The position numbers and the translations under genes are program-made. The notes beneath the pieces are model-generated. The model was not told where the DNA came from, ran no database searches, and saw only the letters and a program-made list of their open reading frames with translations. From Ectobacillus funiculus (lineage in GTDB: Bacteria; Bacillota; Bacilli; Bacillales; Bacillaceae_G): 64,000 bases of DNA. Location of the stretch: assembly GCF_042429435.1 (NCBI RefSeq), contig NZ_JBHMAF010000028.1; one strand, written 5' to 3'. This document shows, in pieces, positions 35,651 to 44,553 of the stretch; position 1 is the stretch's first letter, and every line of letters begins with the position of its first letter.

Positions 35651-35906
35651 TTTTGAATTTTTTTTAGATTGAATTAATTTACAAACCCTTCAGCCCTTAC
35701 ATACAAGAGGTTTTAGATACAAAAAAGGAGTACCTCCTCAGCTTCTTGTATAATTATTGAGGATGAATGGCTGTGTGGCTTACTCATGCTGCAGTATTGG
35801 AGGTCAAAAGTTTGGCTAACGAACTCACTGGTTACTTCAAAATTAAGCTGAATTTTTCACAACAGATAAAGAATCCCTTTCACTAGGTCAAGATAAAGAG
35901 AAACGT

Positions 35907-35952
35907 CGTAAATAAAGCCTGCGGTTGAATTTCATAGTAGGCTTTATTTACG
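35907..35952. terminator. Bidirectional terminator after xylR
   Basis: Sixteen-bp arms (CGTAAATAAAGCCTGC, one mismatch). A related structure follows the xylR deletion copy (40957-40990). In 35651-35906 I see no gene. Confidence 0.75.
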
Positions 35953-35987
35953 ATCATTATCGCCATTAATCAAAAAATACATCCAAC

Positions 35988-37163
35988 CTACTGCATTTGA
36001 AGTTTTGACTTCAGGAAATTTTCGGTTGAAAAAGCTGCAACCCCCAAAGCAGAAGAAGGAAGGGATAAATCTGAAAAATCAATCTTAATGTCCGTTTGGT
36101 GGAACGGCAATGTGAATCTGCCAATAATGTCCCGAACTTGCGGCTCAATCCATTGTCTTGCTGCTGCAAGGCGATTTCCAATGATAATTTGCTGGGGATT
36201 AAATGCATGAATGATATTAATGATTCCCAAGCCTAGGTTTTTGCCGACCTCTTCCAACAGTTGAATGGCTGCTTGCTCCTCACTTTGTGCAAGTAATAGT
36301 ATTTCGCCTAAATTGACATCATTTGTTATTCCCAAGTTCATTTCATTTGCTTTTGATAGCAGGGATTGTTCAGAAGCATATAGTTCCCAACAGCCTTTAT
36401 TTCCACATCGGCACTGCATTCCGTTTTTGTCAATTGTCATGTGCCCGAACTCACCCGAATATCCATTAATTCCTTTATATAATTCCCCATTAATAATAAT
36501 ACCTGTTCCAATCCCGATTCCTGCACTTACATAAATGAGATCATCAAAGGGTTGTCCGATTCCAAATTTTTTCTCTCCGTAAGCACCGGCGTTTGCCTCA
36601 TTTTCAACAATAACAGGTACATTGAACATGTTTTCAAGCTCTGCTGTTAGTGAAACGTTTTTCCAACCTAGATTAGGGGCAAGCAAAATATCTCCTTCTT
36701 TGTTCACAACTCCCGGTGCACCAATTCCAATTCCGACGATTCCATAGGGAGAGGGAGGGACAGCATCGATTAAAGAAGAAATAACACTTTTCACACGATT
36801 AAGGGTATCTTCAAAGGATACATTTATATACTTTTCATTTTTGGTAATCACAATGTTTCCGTGGAGATCAGTTAAGACTCCGAGAATGTAGTTGACACCA
36901 AGATCAATTCCAACAGAATAGCCGGCACCTTGGTTAAACAAAAGCATTACTGGACGTCTGCCCCCGCTGGATTCGCCTGGGCCAGATTCATAAATTAACT
37001 GTTCCTCCAGCAGCTCTGCTACTAATGACGATACCGTTCCTTTGTTTAAACCGCATTTTTGCGCAATATCAGCACGTGAAATAGGGGAATGATTCATAAT
37101 CAAATTGAATACAACTGATTTATTTTCTTTTTTTACTAACTGCTGATTCCAGGTCGTTTGCAT
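35988..37163 (-). CDS. xylR: XylR, ROK-family xylose repressor
   Basis: 391-aa repressor. The N-terminal winged helix has SPISRADIAQKCGLNKGTVSS (about 28-48). The ROK sugar-binding domain shows GIDLGVNYI, VENEANAGAYGE, SAGIGIGTGIIING and the zinc motif CRCGNKGCWELYA. Xylose binding releases it from its operators. It is divergent from xylA copy 2, the classical Bacillus arrangement, with the XylR box in the shared region. GGGAACGG lies upstream of the ATG. Confidence 0.94.
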   Translation of the reverse strand: MQTTWNQQLVKKENKSVVFNLIMNHSPISRADIAQKCGLNKGTVSSLVAELLEEQLIYESGPGESSGGRRPVMLLFNQGAGYSVGIDLGVNYILGVLTDLHGNIVITKNEKYINVSFEDTLNRVKSVISSLIDAVPPSPYGIVGIGIGAPGVVNKEGDILLAPNLGWKNVSLTAELENMFNVPVIVENEANAGAYGEKKFGIGQPFDDLIYVSAGIGIGTGIIINGELYKGINGYSGEFGHMTIDKNGMQCRCGNKGCWELYASEQSLLSKANEMNLGITNDVNLGEILLLAQSEEQAAIQLLEEVGKNLGLGIINIIHAFNPQQIIIGNRLAAARQWIEPQVRDIIGRFTLPFHQTDIKIDFSDLSLPSSALGVAAFSTENFLKSKLQMQ

Positions 37164-37246
37164 AATAGTTTCCGTTCCCTTCTTTTACAATATACCTACA
37201 TTTATTATAGCGATTTTACTCTCCGGAATAAATTTTAATTATAATA

Positions 37247-37291
37247 AACTTTGTTCATCCGGTAGACAAACAAAGTTTGCGGTGATATAAT
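37247..37291 (+). promoter_or_regulatory. xylA copy 2 promoter with XylR operator
   Basis: TAGACA (37263) and TATAAT (37286) with a 17-bp spacer. The palindrome AACTTTGTTCATCC..GACAAACAAAGTT (37247-37277) covers the -35. Confidence 0.85.
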
Positions 37292-37352
37292 CAATTCATA
37301 AGTTGTACAGCTGAAGGAAAATTGGTATATAGTTGTTTTATTTTTAGTGTGT

Positions 37353-37366
37353 TGTAAGCGATAACA
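37353..37366 (+). promoter_or_regulatory. cre site, xylA copy 2
   Basis: TGTAAGCGATAACA, exact match to TGWAANCGNTNWCA, in the leader downstream of the promoter. Predicts CcpA repression on glucose. Confidence 0.8.
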
Positions 37367-37416
37367 ACAAAAAATGTGAATTTGTAACATGAAAACCAAA
37401 GAGGAGGAAGTTTCAG

Positions 37417-38748
37417 ATGGCTTATTTCCAAAATATTAACCAAATTAAGTTTGAAGGTCCAGCATCAAAAAATCCACTTTCATTTAAGTATTACAACCCG
37501 GAAGAAAAAATAAACGGCAAAACAATGGAAGAAATTCTGCGCTTTTCTGTTGCGTATTGGCATACATTCGCTGCTGATGGAACAGATCCATTCGGTGCAG
37601 GAACGATGATTCGCCCTTGGGATCATTATAAAGGCCTAGATTTGGCAAAAGCACGTGTGGAAGCAGCATTTGAATTGTTTGAGAAACTAAATGTACCTTT
37701 CTTCTGCTTCCATGATTCTGATATCGCGCCTGAAGGAAACACACTAAAGGAAACATATGACGCCCTTGATCCGATCGTTGCGATGATTAAGGATTATATG
37801 AAAACAAGCAAAACGAAATTGCTTTGGAATACAGTGAATGCGTTTACGCACCCACGATACGTTCATGGCGCAGCAACTTCCAATAATGCAGATGTGTTTG
37901 CTTATGCTGCTGCGAAAGTGAAAAAGGGTCTTGAAATCGGAAAAGAGCTTGGAGCAGAGAACTATGTATTCTGGGGCGGCCGAGAAGGCTATGAAACATT
38001 ATTAAATACAGACATGAAACTTGAACAGGATAATTTAGCACGTTTCTTCCATATGGCTGTTGATTATGCGAAGGAAATTGGCTTCGATGGCCAATTCTTA
38101 ATTGAACCGAAGCCAAAAGAGCCAACAAAGCATCAATACGATTTTGATGTTGCGACTGGTTTAGCATTCTTGCAAAAATATGATCTTCAAGATCACCTTA
38201 AGTTTAATATCGAAGCAAACCATGCGACACTTGCCGGTCATACATTTGAACACGAGCTGCGCGTTGCCCGCATTAACGGTATGCTTGGATCTGTAGATGC
38301 GAACCAAGGGGATACATTAATTGGCTGGGATACAGATGAATTCCCGACAGATTTATATTCTACTACGCTGGCGATGTATGAGATTTTACTGAACGGCGGC
38401 CTTGGCAAAGGTGGACTTAACTTTGATGCGAAGGTACGAAGAGGCTCCTTTGAACCAGAAGATTTATTCCACGCTCATATTGCCGGAATGGATGCATTTG
38501 CAATCGGCTTGAAGGTAGCGAATAAACTCCTTGAGGATAGAGTATTAGAGGATGTAATCGCTGACAGATACAGCAGCTTCACAGAAGGCATTGGCTTAGA
38601 GATTGTAGAAGGCAGAGCGGATTTCCACAAGCTTGAGCAGTATGCATTAAATCTTGGAGAAATCAAGAACAAATCTGGCCGTCAGGAACGATTAAAAGCA
38701 GTGGTAAACCAATATTTATTGGAAACATTATCAAGTGTAACTGTATAA
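37417..38748 (+). CDS. xylA: Xylose isomerase, copy 2
   Basis: 443 aa, complete class II xylose isomerase. The catalytic pair is H99/D102 in FFCFHDSDIAPEG; metal ligands are in WGGREGYE, IEPKPKEPTKHQYD and NIEANHATLAGH. Divergent from the intact xylR. It differs from copies 1 and 3 at a handful of residues, for example KFEGPASKN at the N-terminus and YALNLGE near the end. It converts xylose to xylulose for the xylulokinase at 43020. Confidence 0.97.
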   Translation: MAYFQNINQIKFEGPASKNPLSFKYYNPEEKINGKTMEEILRFSVAYWHTFAADGTDPFGAGTMIRPWDHYKGLDLAKARVEAAFELFEKLNVPFFCFHDSDIAPEGNTLKETYDALDPIVAMIKDYMKTSKTKLLWNTVNAFTHPRYVHGAATSNNADVFAYAAAKVKKGLEIGKELGAENYVFWGGREGYETLLNTDMKLEQDNLARFFHMAVDYAKEIGFDGQFLIEPKPKEPTKHQYDFDVATGLAFLQKYDLQDHLKFNIEANHATLAGHTFEHELRVARINGMLGSVDANQGDTLIGWDTDEFPTDLYSTTLAMYEILLNGGLGKGGLNFDAKVRRGSFEPEDLFHAHIAGMDAFAIGLKVANKLLEDRVLEDVIADRYSSFTEGIGLEIVEGRADFHKLEQYALNLGEIKNKSGRQERLKAVVNQYLLETLSSVTV

Positions 38749-38774
38749 TCAAAACAAACAGTCCAATAAATAAA

Positions 38775-38812
38775 AAACATGCTGGAACGGTATTTTGCTC
38801 CAGTATGTTTTT
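38775..38812 (+). terminator. Terminator after xylA copy 2
   Basis: ACATGCTGGAAC ... CTCCAGTATGT followed by six T. The same hairpin type follows xylA copy 3 (42945-42982). Confidence 0.8.
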
Positions 38813-38853
38813 TACCATCTATATACGTCGACTTAATTTTTTCAGCATGGTCT

Positions 38854-38884
38854 ACTCCCCACTTCGCCTGAAGTGGGGAGTTTT
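38854..38884. terminator. Perfect 12-bp hairpin, terminator-like
   Basis: ACTCCCCACTTC/GAAGTGGGGAGT with a four-base loop, then TTTTCC. It could also be a remnant of an IS200-type end. In 38885-39079 no gene is recognised. Confidence 0.6.
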
Positions 38885-39079
38885 CCTTGAGAACAACAAG
38901 CTAAGGATCTAATAACCGATAGAAAAAACAATTTAAGCAGTTACAGAGAAAAATAGTTATTAAGTAAGTAGACATAATCGGGATTATTGGTGGCGTGTCT
39001 GTTTGTGAAAAGGGAACAACGAACATGATGAATGTCCCTGTTGATGGGAATGTAGTCAAAAGGTGATAGGAGGAAAAAA

Positions 39080-39526
39080 GTGAAAGTAGTAATTGCGTCT
39101 GATCATGGTGGAATGAATATTCGTAAAGAAATAATTTCATTAATGGAAGAGTTGAATATAGAGTATGTAGATTTAGGGTGTGAATGTAACACCTCTGTTG
39201 ACTATCCGGATTACGCGATTCCAGTGGCTGAAAAGGTGGCAAGTGGTGAAGTGGATCGAGGTATTCTAATTTGTGGTACAGGAATTGGAATGAGTATTGC
39301 AGCAAACAAAGTAAAAGGAGTCCGTTGCGCGCTTGTACACGATACATTTAGTGCTAAGGCAACGAGAGAACATAATAATACAAATATATTGGCTATGGGA
39401 GAACGTATCATTGGTCCGGGCTTAGCTCGAGATATTGCAAAAATATGGTTAACAACCCCCTTCGAGGGTGGTAGGCATGAAAATCGTGTCAATAAAATAA
39501 CAGCATATGAAGTAACTTTTGGGTAA
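39080..39526 (+). CDS. rpiB: RpiB-type sugar-phosphate isomerase
   Basis: 148 aa, LacA/RpiB family: IASDHGGMNIRKEI, SVDYPDYAIPVAEKVASGEV, LICGTGIGMSIAANKVKGVRCALV (anion hole) and HDTFSAKATREHNNTN. It interconverts ribose-5-P and ribulose-5-P; allose-6-P isomerase is an alternative. GTG start after GGAGG. In this cluster it feeds the non-oxidative pentose phosphate pathway. Confidence 0.9.
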   Translation: MKVVIASDHGGMNIRKEIISLMEELNIEYVDLGCECNTSVDYPDYAIPVAEKVASGEVDRGILICGTGIGMSIAANKVKGVRCALVHDTFSAKATREHNNTNILAMGERIIGPGLARDIAKIWLTTPFEGGRHENRVNKITAYEVTFG

Positions 39527-39713
39527 AATCAGGAACATGCTATATCAGGAAGGTGACTTTATTGCCTTGGCCAAGTACTCAATACCTGAAACCATTAAAT
39601 TTATGGTCATGCATGGTACAGTTTTTACGATTTTTTCCTTAATTATTGGGTATCCTATTGGAATCCTTTTCAAGATTCATCTATCCATAGCGGCACGAGA
39701 GGATGATGAATAA
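39519..39713 (+). CDS. Small membrane protein coupled to the sugar-binding protein
   Basis: Up to 64 aa with one transmembrane helix (TVFTIFSLIIGYPIGILF) and an acidic C-terminus. It may start at TTG 39519 (overlapping the rpiB stop), ATG 39537 or further in, near the AGGAAGGTG at 39548-39556; none has ideal spacing. Its TAA overlaps the next ATG (TAATG), a sign of coupled translation. No family recognised. Confidence 0.5.
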   Translation: MGKIRNMLYQEGDFIALAKYSIPETIKFMVMHGTVFTIFSLIIGYPIGILFKIHLSIAAREDDE

Positions 39714-40666
39714 TGAAGAAAAGATGGATGATCCTACTATTCTGCGTTTTCTTTTTAACCGCCTTAATAGGTTATACAGTTAAGTTCCTTAGAGAAAATG
39801 ATAAGCCTAAAGTAGTTGTTGTTTTAAAAGAATTAGATTCACAGTATTGGAAAATTGTTAAAGGAGGGGTAGAAAAGGGGTTTCGTGATTTTGATATAGA
39901 TGGTAAAGTTCTCGCAACTCATGACGGATCCGTAGAAGAACAGAACGATATATTAAAAAATATTCTTAAAGAAAAGCCAGACGTAGTAATTGTCGCTCCG
40001 ATTTCTGCATCTAATATTCCTATCTTAAAGGAGTTTGACAAAAACAATATTCCCGTATTGTTAGTAGACACAAATGACCTCTGGGAAAATAAAACTTCTT
40101 ATATTGGTACTGATAATTTTGAACTAGGAAGAAAAGCAGGGGAATTATTAGCATCGCAACTGCAACCTGGAGATGAAGTGGCCCTTCCCCTTTTTGACGG
40201 ATTTTTAACCAATCAAGTTTTCAGTGAACGAATAAACGGAGTTAAATATAGTTTAGAAGATGCAGGCGTTACAGTCTTGGTAGACACAATAAAATTACGG
40301 GACGAACTTTCATCCGTTAAAAAAGCAATGACAAATATTTTACAGGATCATCCTGATGTTAAAGGGGTATTTGCTGTAAATGATATCATAGCACTAAGTG
40401 TTTTCGAGGTCACTAAGGAACATGGGTATAAAATACCGATCGTAGGAGCGGATGGAGTTATCGAAATGGTGGATTTAATAGAAGATGGAACTTTAACTAG
40501 TACAATAGCACAGAATCCTTATGATATGGGCTATATAAGTGTGGAAACTGCAGTGAAAGTGATAAAGGGAGAAAAAGTTGCAAAAAATATAGATACTGGT
40601 ATAGATATTATCACTAAGGATAATGCGAAACAGCAGCTAGATTTTCTGAAACAATTGTTGAAGTGA
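39713..40666 (+). CDS. Membrane-anchored periplasmic sugar-binding protein (XylFII-like)
   Basis: 317-aa type I periplasmic-binding protein (PF13407), with N-terminal helix MKKRWMILLFCVFFLTALIG but no lipobox Cys, so it is probably an uncleaved anchor. Sugar-site motifs are KELDSQYWKIVKGGVEKGF, IVAPISASNIPILKEFD and GTDNFELGRKAGELLASQL. Clostridial XylFII has this architecture and senses xylose with a LytS kinase. No LytS gene, permease or ATPase is next to it here, so its partner is absent or encoded elsewhere. Confidence 0.75.
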   Translation: MKKRWMILLFCVFFLTALIGYTVKFLRENDKPKVVVVLKELDSQYWKIVKGGVEKGFRDFDIDGKVLATHDGSVEEQNDILKNILKEKPDVVIVAPISASNIPILKEFDKNNIPVLLVDTNDLWENKTSYIGTDNFELGRKAGELLASQLQPGDEVALPLFDGFLTNQVFSERINGVKYSLEDAGVTVLVDTIKLRDELSSVKKAMTNILQDHPDVKGVFAVNDIIALSVFEVTKEHGYKIPIVGADGVIEMVDLIEDGTLTSTIAQNPYDMGYISVETAVKVIKGEKVAKNIDTGIDIITKDNAKQQLDFLKQLLK

Positions 40667-40750
40667 AGCGACAGACATGGCACATACATTGATTGGCAGA
40701 GGTCACAGGCTAGCAGCCGATGCCGTCGTCGTATTGAAAAGGCTCAGTCC

Positions 40751-40933
40751 ATGAACTATTCTCGGCACTCATCATCTACTTATCCAATGATGATGAAGTA
40801 TAGTGGTGGTTTAAGCTATGGTTTCTACGGGTTAATGGGTGTACTTTTGGCTGTGTTTGTTTGGAAGTTTGTCCCTGAAACGAAAGGAAAGACCTTAGAG
40901 GAAATGGAGACAGTTTGGAATAAATCAGCATAA
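40751..40933 (+). pseudogene. C-terminal remnant of an MFS pentose transporter (XylT/AraE type)
   Basis: The last 40 codons (YSGGLSYGFYGLMGVLLAVF, then VWKFVPETKGKTLEEMETVW) are the end of a sugar-porter family transporter, with PETKGK the family signature. The full protein would be about 470 aa. Upstream sequence (40680-40750) is out of frame. A xylose-proton symporter is the likely ancestor. Confidence 0.7.
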
Positions 40934-40956
40934 TACATTATAAAATATAGGAAATA

Positions 40957-40990
40957 TAAAGACTGTCGCTGAATTTCACGGCAGTCTTTA
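40957..40990. terminator. Terminator between transporter remnant and xylR deletion copy
   Basis: TAAAGACTGTCG/CGGCAGTCTTTA arms. Homologous in position to 35907-35952, so it was part of the duplicated xylR-xylA segment. Confidence 0.7.
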
Positions 40991-41031
40991 TGCATTATTA
41001 TTGTTATTCATCTAAAAATAAGCTTACTTTA

Positions 41032-41202
41032 CTACAGTTGCAGCCTTGACTTCAGAAATGCTTCGGCTGAAAAAGCCGAAACTCCTAAGCCAGACGTTTG
41101 GGCGATATCGGCACGTGAAATAGGAGAATTGTTCATAATGAGATTTAGTACAATTGACTTATTTTCTTTTTTTACTAACTGTTGATTCCAGATCATTTGC
41201 AT
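41032..41202 (-). pseudogene. xylR copy 2 with in-frame internal deletion (56 codons left)
   Basis: The first ~36 codons match the XylR N-terminus (MQMIWNQQLVKKENKS, then PISRADIAQ) and the last ~20 match its C-terminus (LGVSAFSAEAFLKSRLQL versus LGVAAFSTENFLKSKLQMQ). About 335 codons are missing, yet the frame is kept and GGAG lies 7 nt before the ATG, so a 56-aa peptide could be made. It keeps only the first part of the HTH. It sits divergent from xylA copy 3 exactly as xylR does from copy 2. Confidence 0.9.
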
Positions 41203-41288
41203 GATGATCTCCGTTCTCTTCTTTTACAGTAGCCGTACAGCTACTATAACGATTTTATTTTTCTGAATGGGTTCTATTAATTACAATA

Positions 41289-41333
41289 AACTTTGTTCAT
41301 CCGATAGACAAACAAAGTTTGCGGTGATATAAT
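41289..41333 (+). promoter_or_regulatory. xylA copy 3 promoter with XylR operator
   Basis: TAGACA (41305), 17-bp spacer and TATAAT (41328). The palindrome at 41289-41319 is almost the same as in copy 2. Confidence 0.85.
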
Positions 41334-41393
41334 CAATTCATAAGTTGTACAGCTGAAGGGAATTTGATGTATAGTTGTTTATTTTTAGTGCAT

Positions 41394-41407
41394 TGTAAGC
41401 GATAACA
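41394..41407 (+). promoter_or_regulatory. cre site, xylA copy 3
   Basis: TGTAAGCGATAACA, exact consensus, as in copy 2. Confidence 0.8.
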
Positions 41408-41460
41408 GCAAAAGAAATCATGAATTCATAACATGAAAACAAAAGGGGAGGAAATTCCAC

Positions 41461-42792
41461 ATGGCTTACTTCCAAAATATTAACCAAATCCAGTTTGAAG
41501 GCCCAACATCAAAAAATCCACTTTCATTTAAATACTACAATCCGGAAGAAAAAATTAATGGCAAAACAATGGAAGAAATCCTGCGCTTTTCTGTTGCGTA
41601 TTGGCACACATTCGCTGCTGACGGAACAGACCCATTCGGCGCAGGAACGATGATTCGCCCTTGGGATCATTATAAGGGCTTAGACTTGGCAAAAGCACGT
41701 GTAGAAGCAGCATTTGAATTGTTTGAGAAACTAAATGTACCTTTCTTCTGCTTCCATGATTCCGATATCGCGCCTGAAGGAAACACACTAAAGGAAACAT
41801 ATGACGCCCTTGATCCGATCGTTGCGATGATTAAAGATTATATGAAAACAAGCAAAACAAAATTGCTTTGGAATACAGTGAATGCGTTTACGCACCCACG
41901 ATATGTTCATGGTGCAGCAACTTCCAATAATGCGGATGTATTTGCCTATGCTGCTGCAAAGGTGAAAAAAGGTCTTGAAATTGGAAAAGAGCTTGGGGCA
42001 GAAAACTATGTATTCTGGGGCGGCCGTGAAGGTTATGAAACATTATTAAATACAGACATGAAACTTGAGCAGGATAACCTAGCACGCTTCTTCCACATGG
42101 CTGTTGATTATGCGAAGGAAATTGGTTTCGATGGCCAATTCTTAATTGAACCAAAGCCAAAAGAGCCAACAAAGCATCAATACGATTTTGATGTTGCGAC
42201 TGGTTTAGCATTCTTGCAAAAATATGATCTTCAAGATCACCTCAAGTTTAATATCGAAGCAAACCATGCGACACTTGCCGGTCATACATTTGAACATGAG
42301 CTGCGCGTTGCTCGCATTAACGGTATGCTTGGATCTGTAGATGCAAACCAAGGAGATACATTAATCGGCTGGGATACGGATGAATTCCCGACAGACTTGT
42401 ATTCTACTACATTGGCAATGTATGAAATCTTAAAGAATGGCGGTCTTGGCAAAGGCGGACTCAATTTTGATGCGAAGGTAAGACGCGGCTCCTTCGAACC
42501 AGAAGATCTGTTCCATGCTCATATTGCCGGAATGGATGCATTTGCAATCGGCTTGAAAGTGGCAAATAAGCTCATTGAGGACAAGGTGTTAGAGGATGTG
42601 ATTGCTGACAGATACAGCAGCTTCACAGAAGGCATTGGCTTAGAGATTGTAGAAGGCAGAGCGGATTTCCACAAGCTTGAGCAGTATGCATTAAGCCTTG
42701 GGGAAATTAAGAACAAATCCAGTCGTCAGGAACGATTAAAAGCAGTGGTAAACCAATATTTATTAGAAACATTATCGACTGTAACTGTATAA
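41461..42792 (+). CDS. xylA: Xylose isomerase, copy 3
   Basis: 443 aa, complete, with all catalytic and metal motifs of copy 2. It differs at EILKNGG and at KLIEDKVLED (LLEDRVLED in the others). Followed by xylulokinase 227 bp downstream, across a terminator-like hairpin. The GGGGAGG site precedes the ATG. Confidence 0.97.
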   Translation: MAYFQNINQIQFEGPTSKNPLSFKYYNPEEKINGKTMEEILRFSVAYWHTFAADGTDPFGAGTMIRPWDHYKGLDLAKARVEAAFELFEKLNVPFFCFHDSDIAPEGNTLKETYDALDPIVAMIKDYMKTSKTKLLWNTVNAFTHPRYVHGAATSNNADVFAYAAAKVKKGLEIGKELGAENYVFWGGREGYETLLNTDMKLEQDNLARFFHMAVDYAKEIGFDGQFLIEPKPKEPTKHQYDFDVATGLAFLQKYDLQDHLKFNIEANHATLAGHTFEHELRVARINGMLGSVDANQGDTLIGWDTDEFPTDLYSTTLAMYEILKNGGLGKGGLNFDAKVRRGSFEPEDLFHAHIAGMDAFAIGLKVANKLIEDKVLEDVIADRYSSFTEGIGLEIVEGRADFHKLEQYALSLGEIKNKSSRQERLKAVVNQYLLETLSTVTV

Positions 42793-42944
42793 AAAAACAG
42801 ACGATGTGGGAAAAGTGCAAGTGTTCTGTTTAGCTTCGGTAGATAAACATCTCACATACAAATCGTACGATGCGGTGAAGGTTATTTTACTGTAAGGGGC
42901 TGCGCTGAACCTGGGCATCTGCGTTTTTATCTTTTGAAAAAAGA

Positions 42945-42982
42945 AATGCGCTGGAACAGTATGTTATTCCAGCACATTTTTA
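42945..42982 (+). terminator. Terminator between xylA copy 3 and xylB
   Basis: AATGCGCTGGAA ... TTCCAGCACATT plus T run. It may reduce xylB expression relative to xylA. Confidence 0.75.
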
Positions 42983-43019
42983 TAATCCAGGATGATCATT
43001 AAATAAAAGGGTGATATAG

Positions 43020-44519
43020 ATGAAGTATGTAATTGGGATCGATCTAGGAACGAGTGCAGTTAAAATCTTGCTTATTAATCAAAATGGAGAAGTTTGTCAT
43101 GAGGTTTCTAAATCTTACCCTCTTATCCAAGAAAAGTCAGGGTATAGTGAACAAAATCCAGAAGAATGGGTAGAAAAAACTGCACAAGGTCTTGCAGAAC
43201 TCGTTCAACAATTTCAAGGGAATGTCGATGATATTGAAGGCATCAGCTTTTCCGGACAAATGCACGGGCTTGTGTTACTTGATGAGGAACATCAAGTATT
43301 ACGAAATACAATTCTTTGGAATGATACGAGAACAACAGAGCAATGCCGGCAAATCAATGAAATTGTCGGAACAGACCGATTACTTGAAATCACAAAAAAT
43401 CCAGCTCTAGAAGGATTCACTTTGCCAAAGCTACTATGGGTAAAGCAATATGAGCCTGAAGTTTTTGAGAAGGCACATGTATTTATGCTGCCGAAGGATT
43501 ATTTGCGCTATCGTATGACAGGAGAAATTCATAGCGAATATTCTGATGCGGCAGGAACCCTGCTGTTAAATGTAAGTAAGAAAACGTGGAGTACAGAAAT
43601 TTGTGAGCTTGTTGGCATTAAATCTGAACTTTGCCCGCCGCTCGTAGAGTCCCATCAATTAGTCGGAACAATTACGTCTGATTTCGCGAATTGGACAGGT
43701 CTTTCTGAGTCCGTTAAGGTATTTGCCGGCGGTGCAGATAATGCATGCGGAGCGATAGGATCTGGAATCTTATCGGAAGGAAGAACATTATGCAGCATTG
43801 GAACCTCAGGGGTTGTTCTTTCCTATGAAGAGCGTAATGATCAAGACTTTCAAGGTAAGGTCCACTATTTCAATCACGGGGAAGAGAACGCATTTTATAC
43901 AATGGGAGTAACCTTGGCTGCCGGTTACAGCTTAAGCTGGTTTAAGGATACCTTTGCAGAGAAAGAAGAGTTTGAGCAGCTGTTACAGGGGATAGATCAA
44001 GTTCCAGCTGGTGCGAACGGTCTGCTGTTTACGCCATATTTAGTTGGTGAACGGACACCGCATGCCGATTCGGTTATTCGCGGAAGCTTTATCGGGATGG
44101 ATGCATCTCATAAACGTCGTGATTTTGTTCGGGCAGTACTTGAAGGCATTACGTTTTCGCTGAATGAATCAATCGAAATCTTTAGGGAAAATGGTAAAAC
44201 CATCGATACAATTGTATCAATTGGCGGAGGAGCAAAAAATGAGGCTTGGCTGCAAATACAGGCCGATATTTTTAATGCAAATATTGTGAAGCTTTCAAGT
44301 GAGCAGGGACCAGGAATGGGGGCTGCAATGCTTGCAGCGTTTGGATGCGGCTGGTTTTCATCCTTACTGGAATGTGCTAACAAATTCATTGAGCCCGTTA
44401 AAACGTATCAGCCAGTTAAGGAGAACGTAGCACAGTATCAAAAATTGTTTGGCATTTATAAACAGGTCTATGAACAAACAAAGGTTCTTAATGAACAGCT
44501 GCAGGAGTTCAGAAAATAA
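43020..44519 (+). CDS. xylB: Xylulokinase
   Basis: 499-aa FGGY-family kinase: D-xylulose + ATP to xylulose-5-P. The N-terminal YVIGIDLGTSAVKILLIN holds the phosphate loop; SGQMHGLVLLD is characteristic of XylB. Further motifs are the catalytic-Asp region FAGGADNACGAIGSG, GTSGVVLSY, and the FGGY signature region GGGAKNEAWLQIQADIFN. An AGGGTGATATAG site precedes the ATG. It begins a unit with the next aldo/keto reductase and epimerase. Confidence 0.95.
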   Translation: MKYVIGIDLGTSAVKILLINQNGEVCHEVSKSYPLIQEKSGYSEQNPEEWVEKTAQGLAELVQQFQGNVDDIEGISFSGQMHGLVLLDEEHQVLRNTILWNDTRTTEQCRQINEIVGTDRLLEITKNPALEGFTLPKLLWVKQYEPEVFEKAHVFMLPKDYLRYRMTGEIHSEYSDAAGTLLLNVSKKTWSTEICELVGIKSELCPPLVESHQLVGTITSDFANWTGLSESVKVFAGGADNACGAIGSGILSEGRTLCSIGTSGVVLSYEERNDQDFQGKVHYFNHGEENAFYTMGVTLAAGYSLSWFKDTFAEKEEFEQLLQGIDQVPAGANGLLFTPYLVGERTPHADSVIRGSFIGMDASHKRRDFVRAVLEGITFSLNESIEIFRENGKTIDTIVSIGGGAKNEAWLQIQADIFNANIVKLSSEQGPGMGAAMLAAFGCGWFSSLLECANKFIEPVKTYQPVKENVAQYQKLFGIYKQVYEQTKVLNEQLQEFRK

Positions 44520-44553
44520 ACCATTATAATCTTTGAATTAAGGGGAATGGAAG

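Noticed and set aside
38960..39066. Open stretch reading IIGGVSVCEKGTTNMMNVP before rpiB
   Set aside because: Short, no start or ribosome site, and no family recognised; noted only as possible debris.
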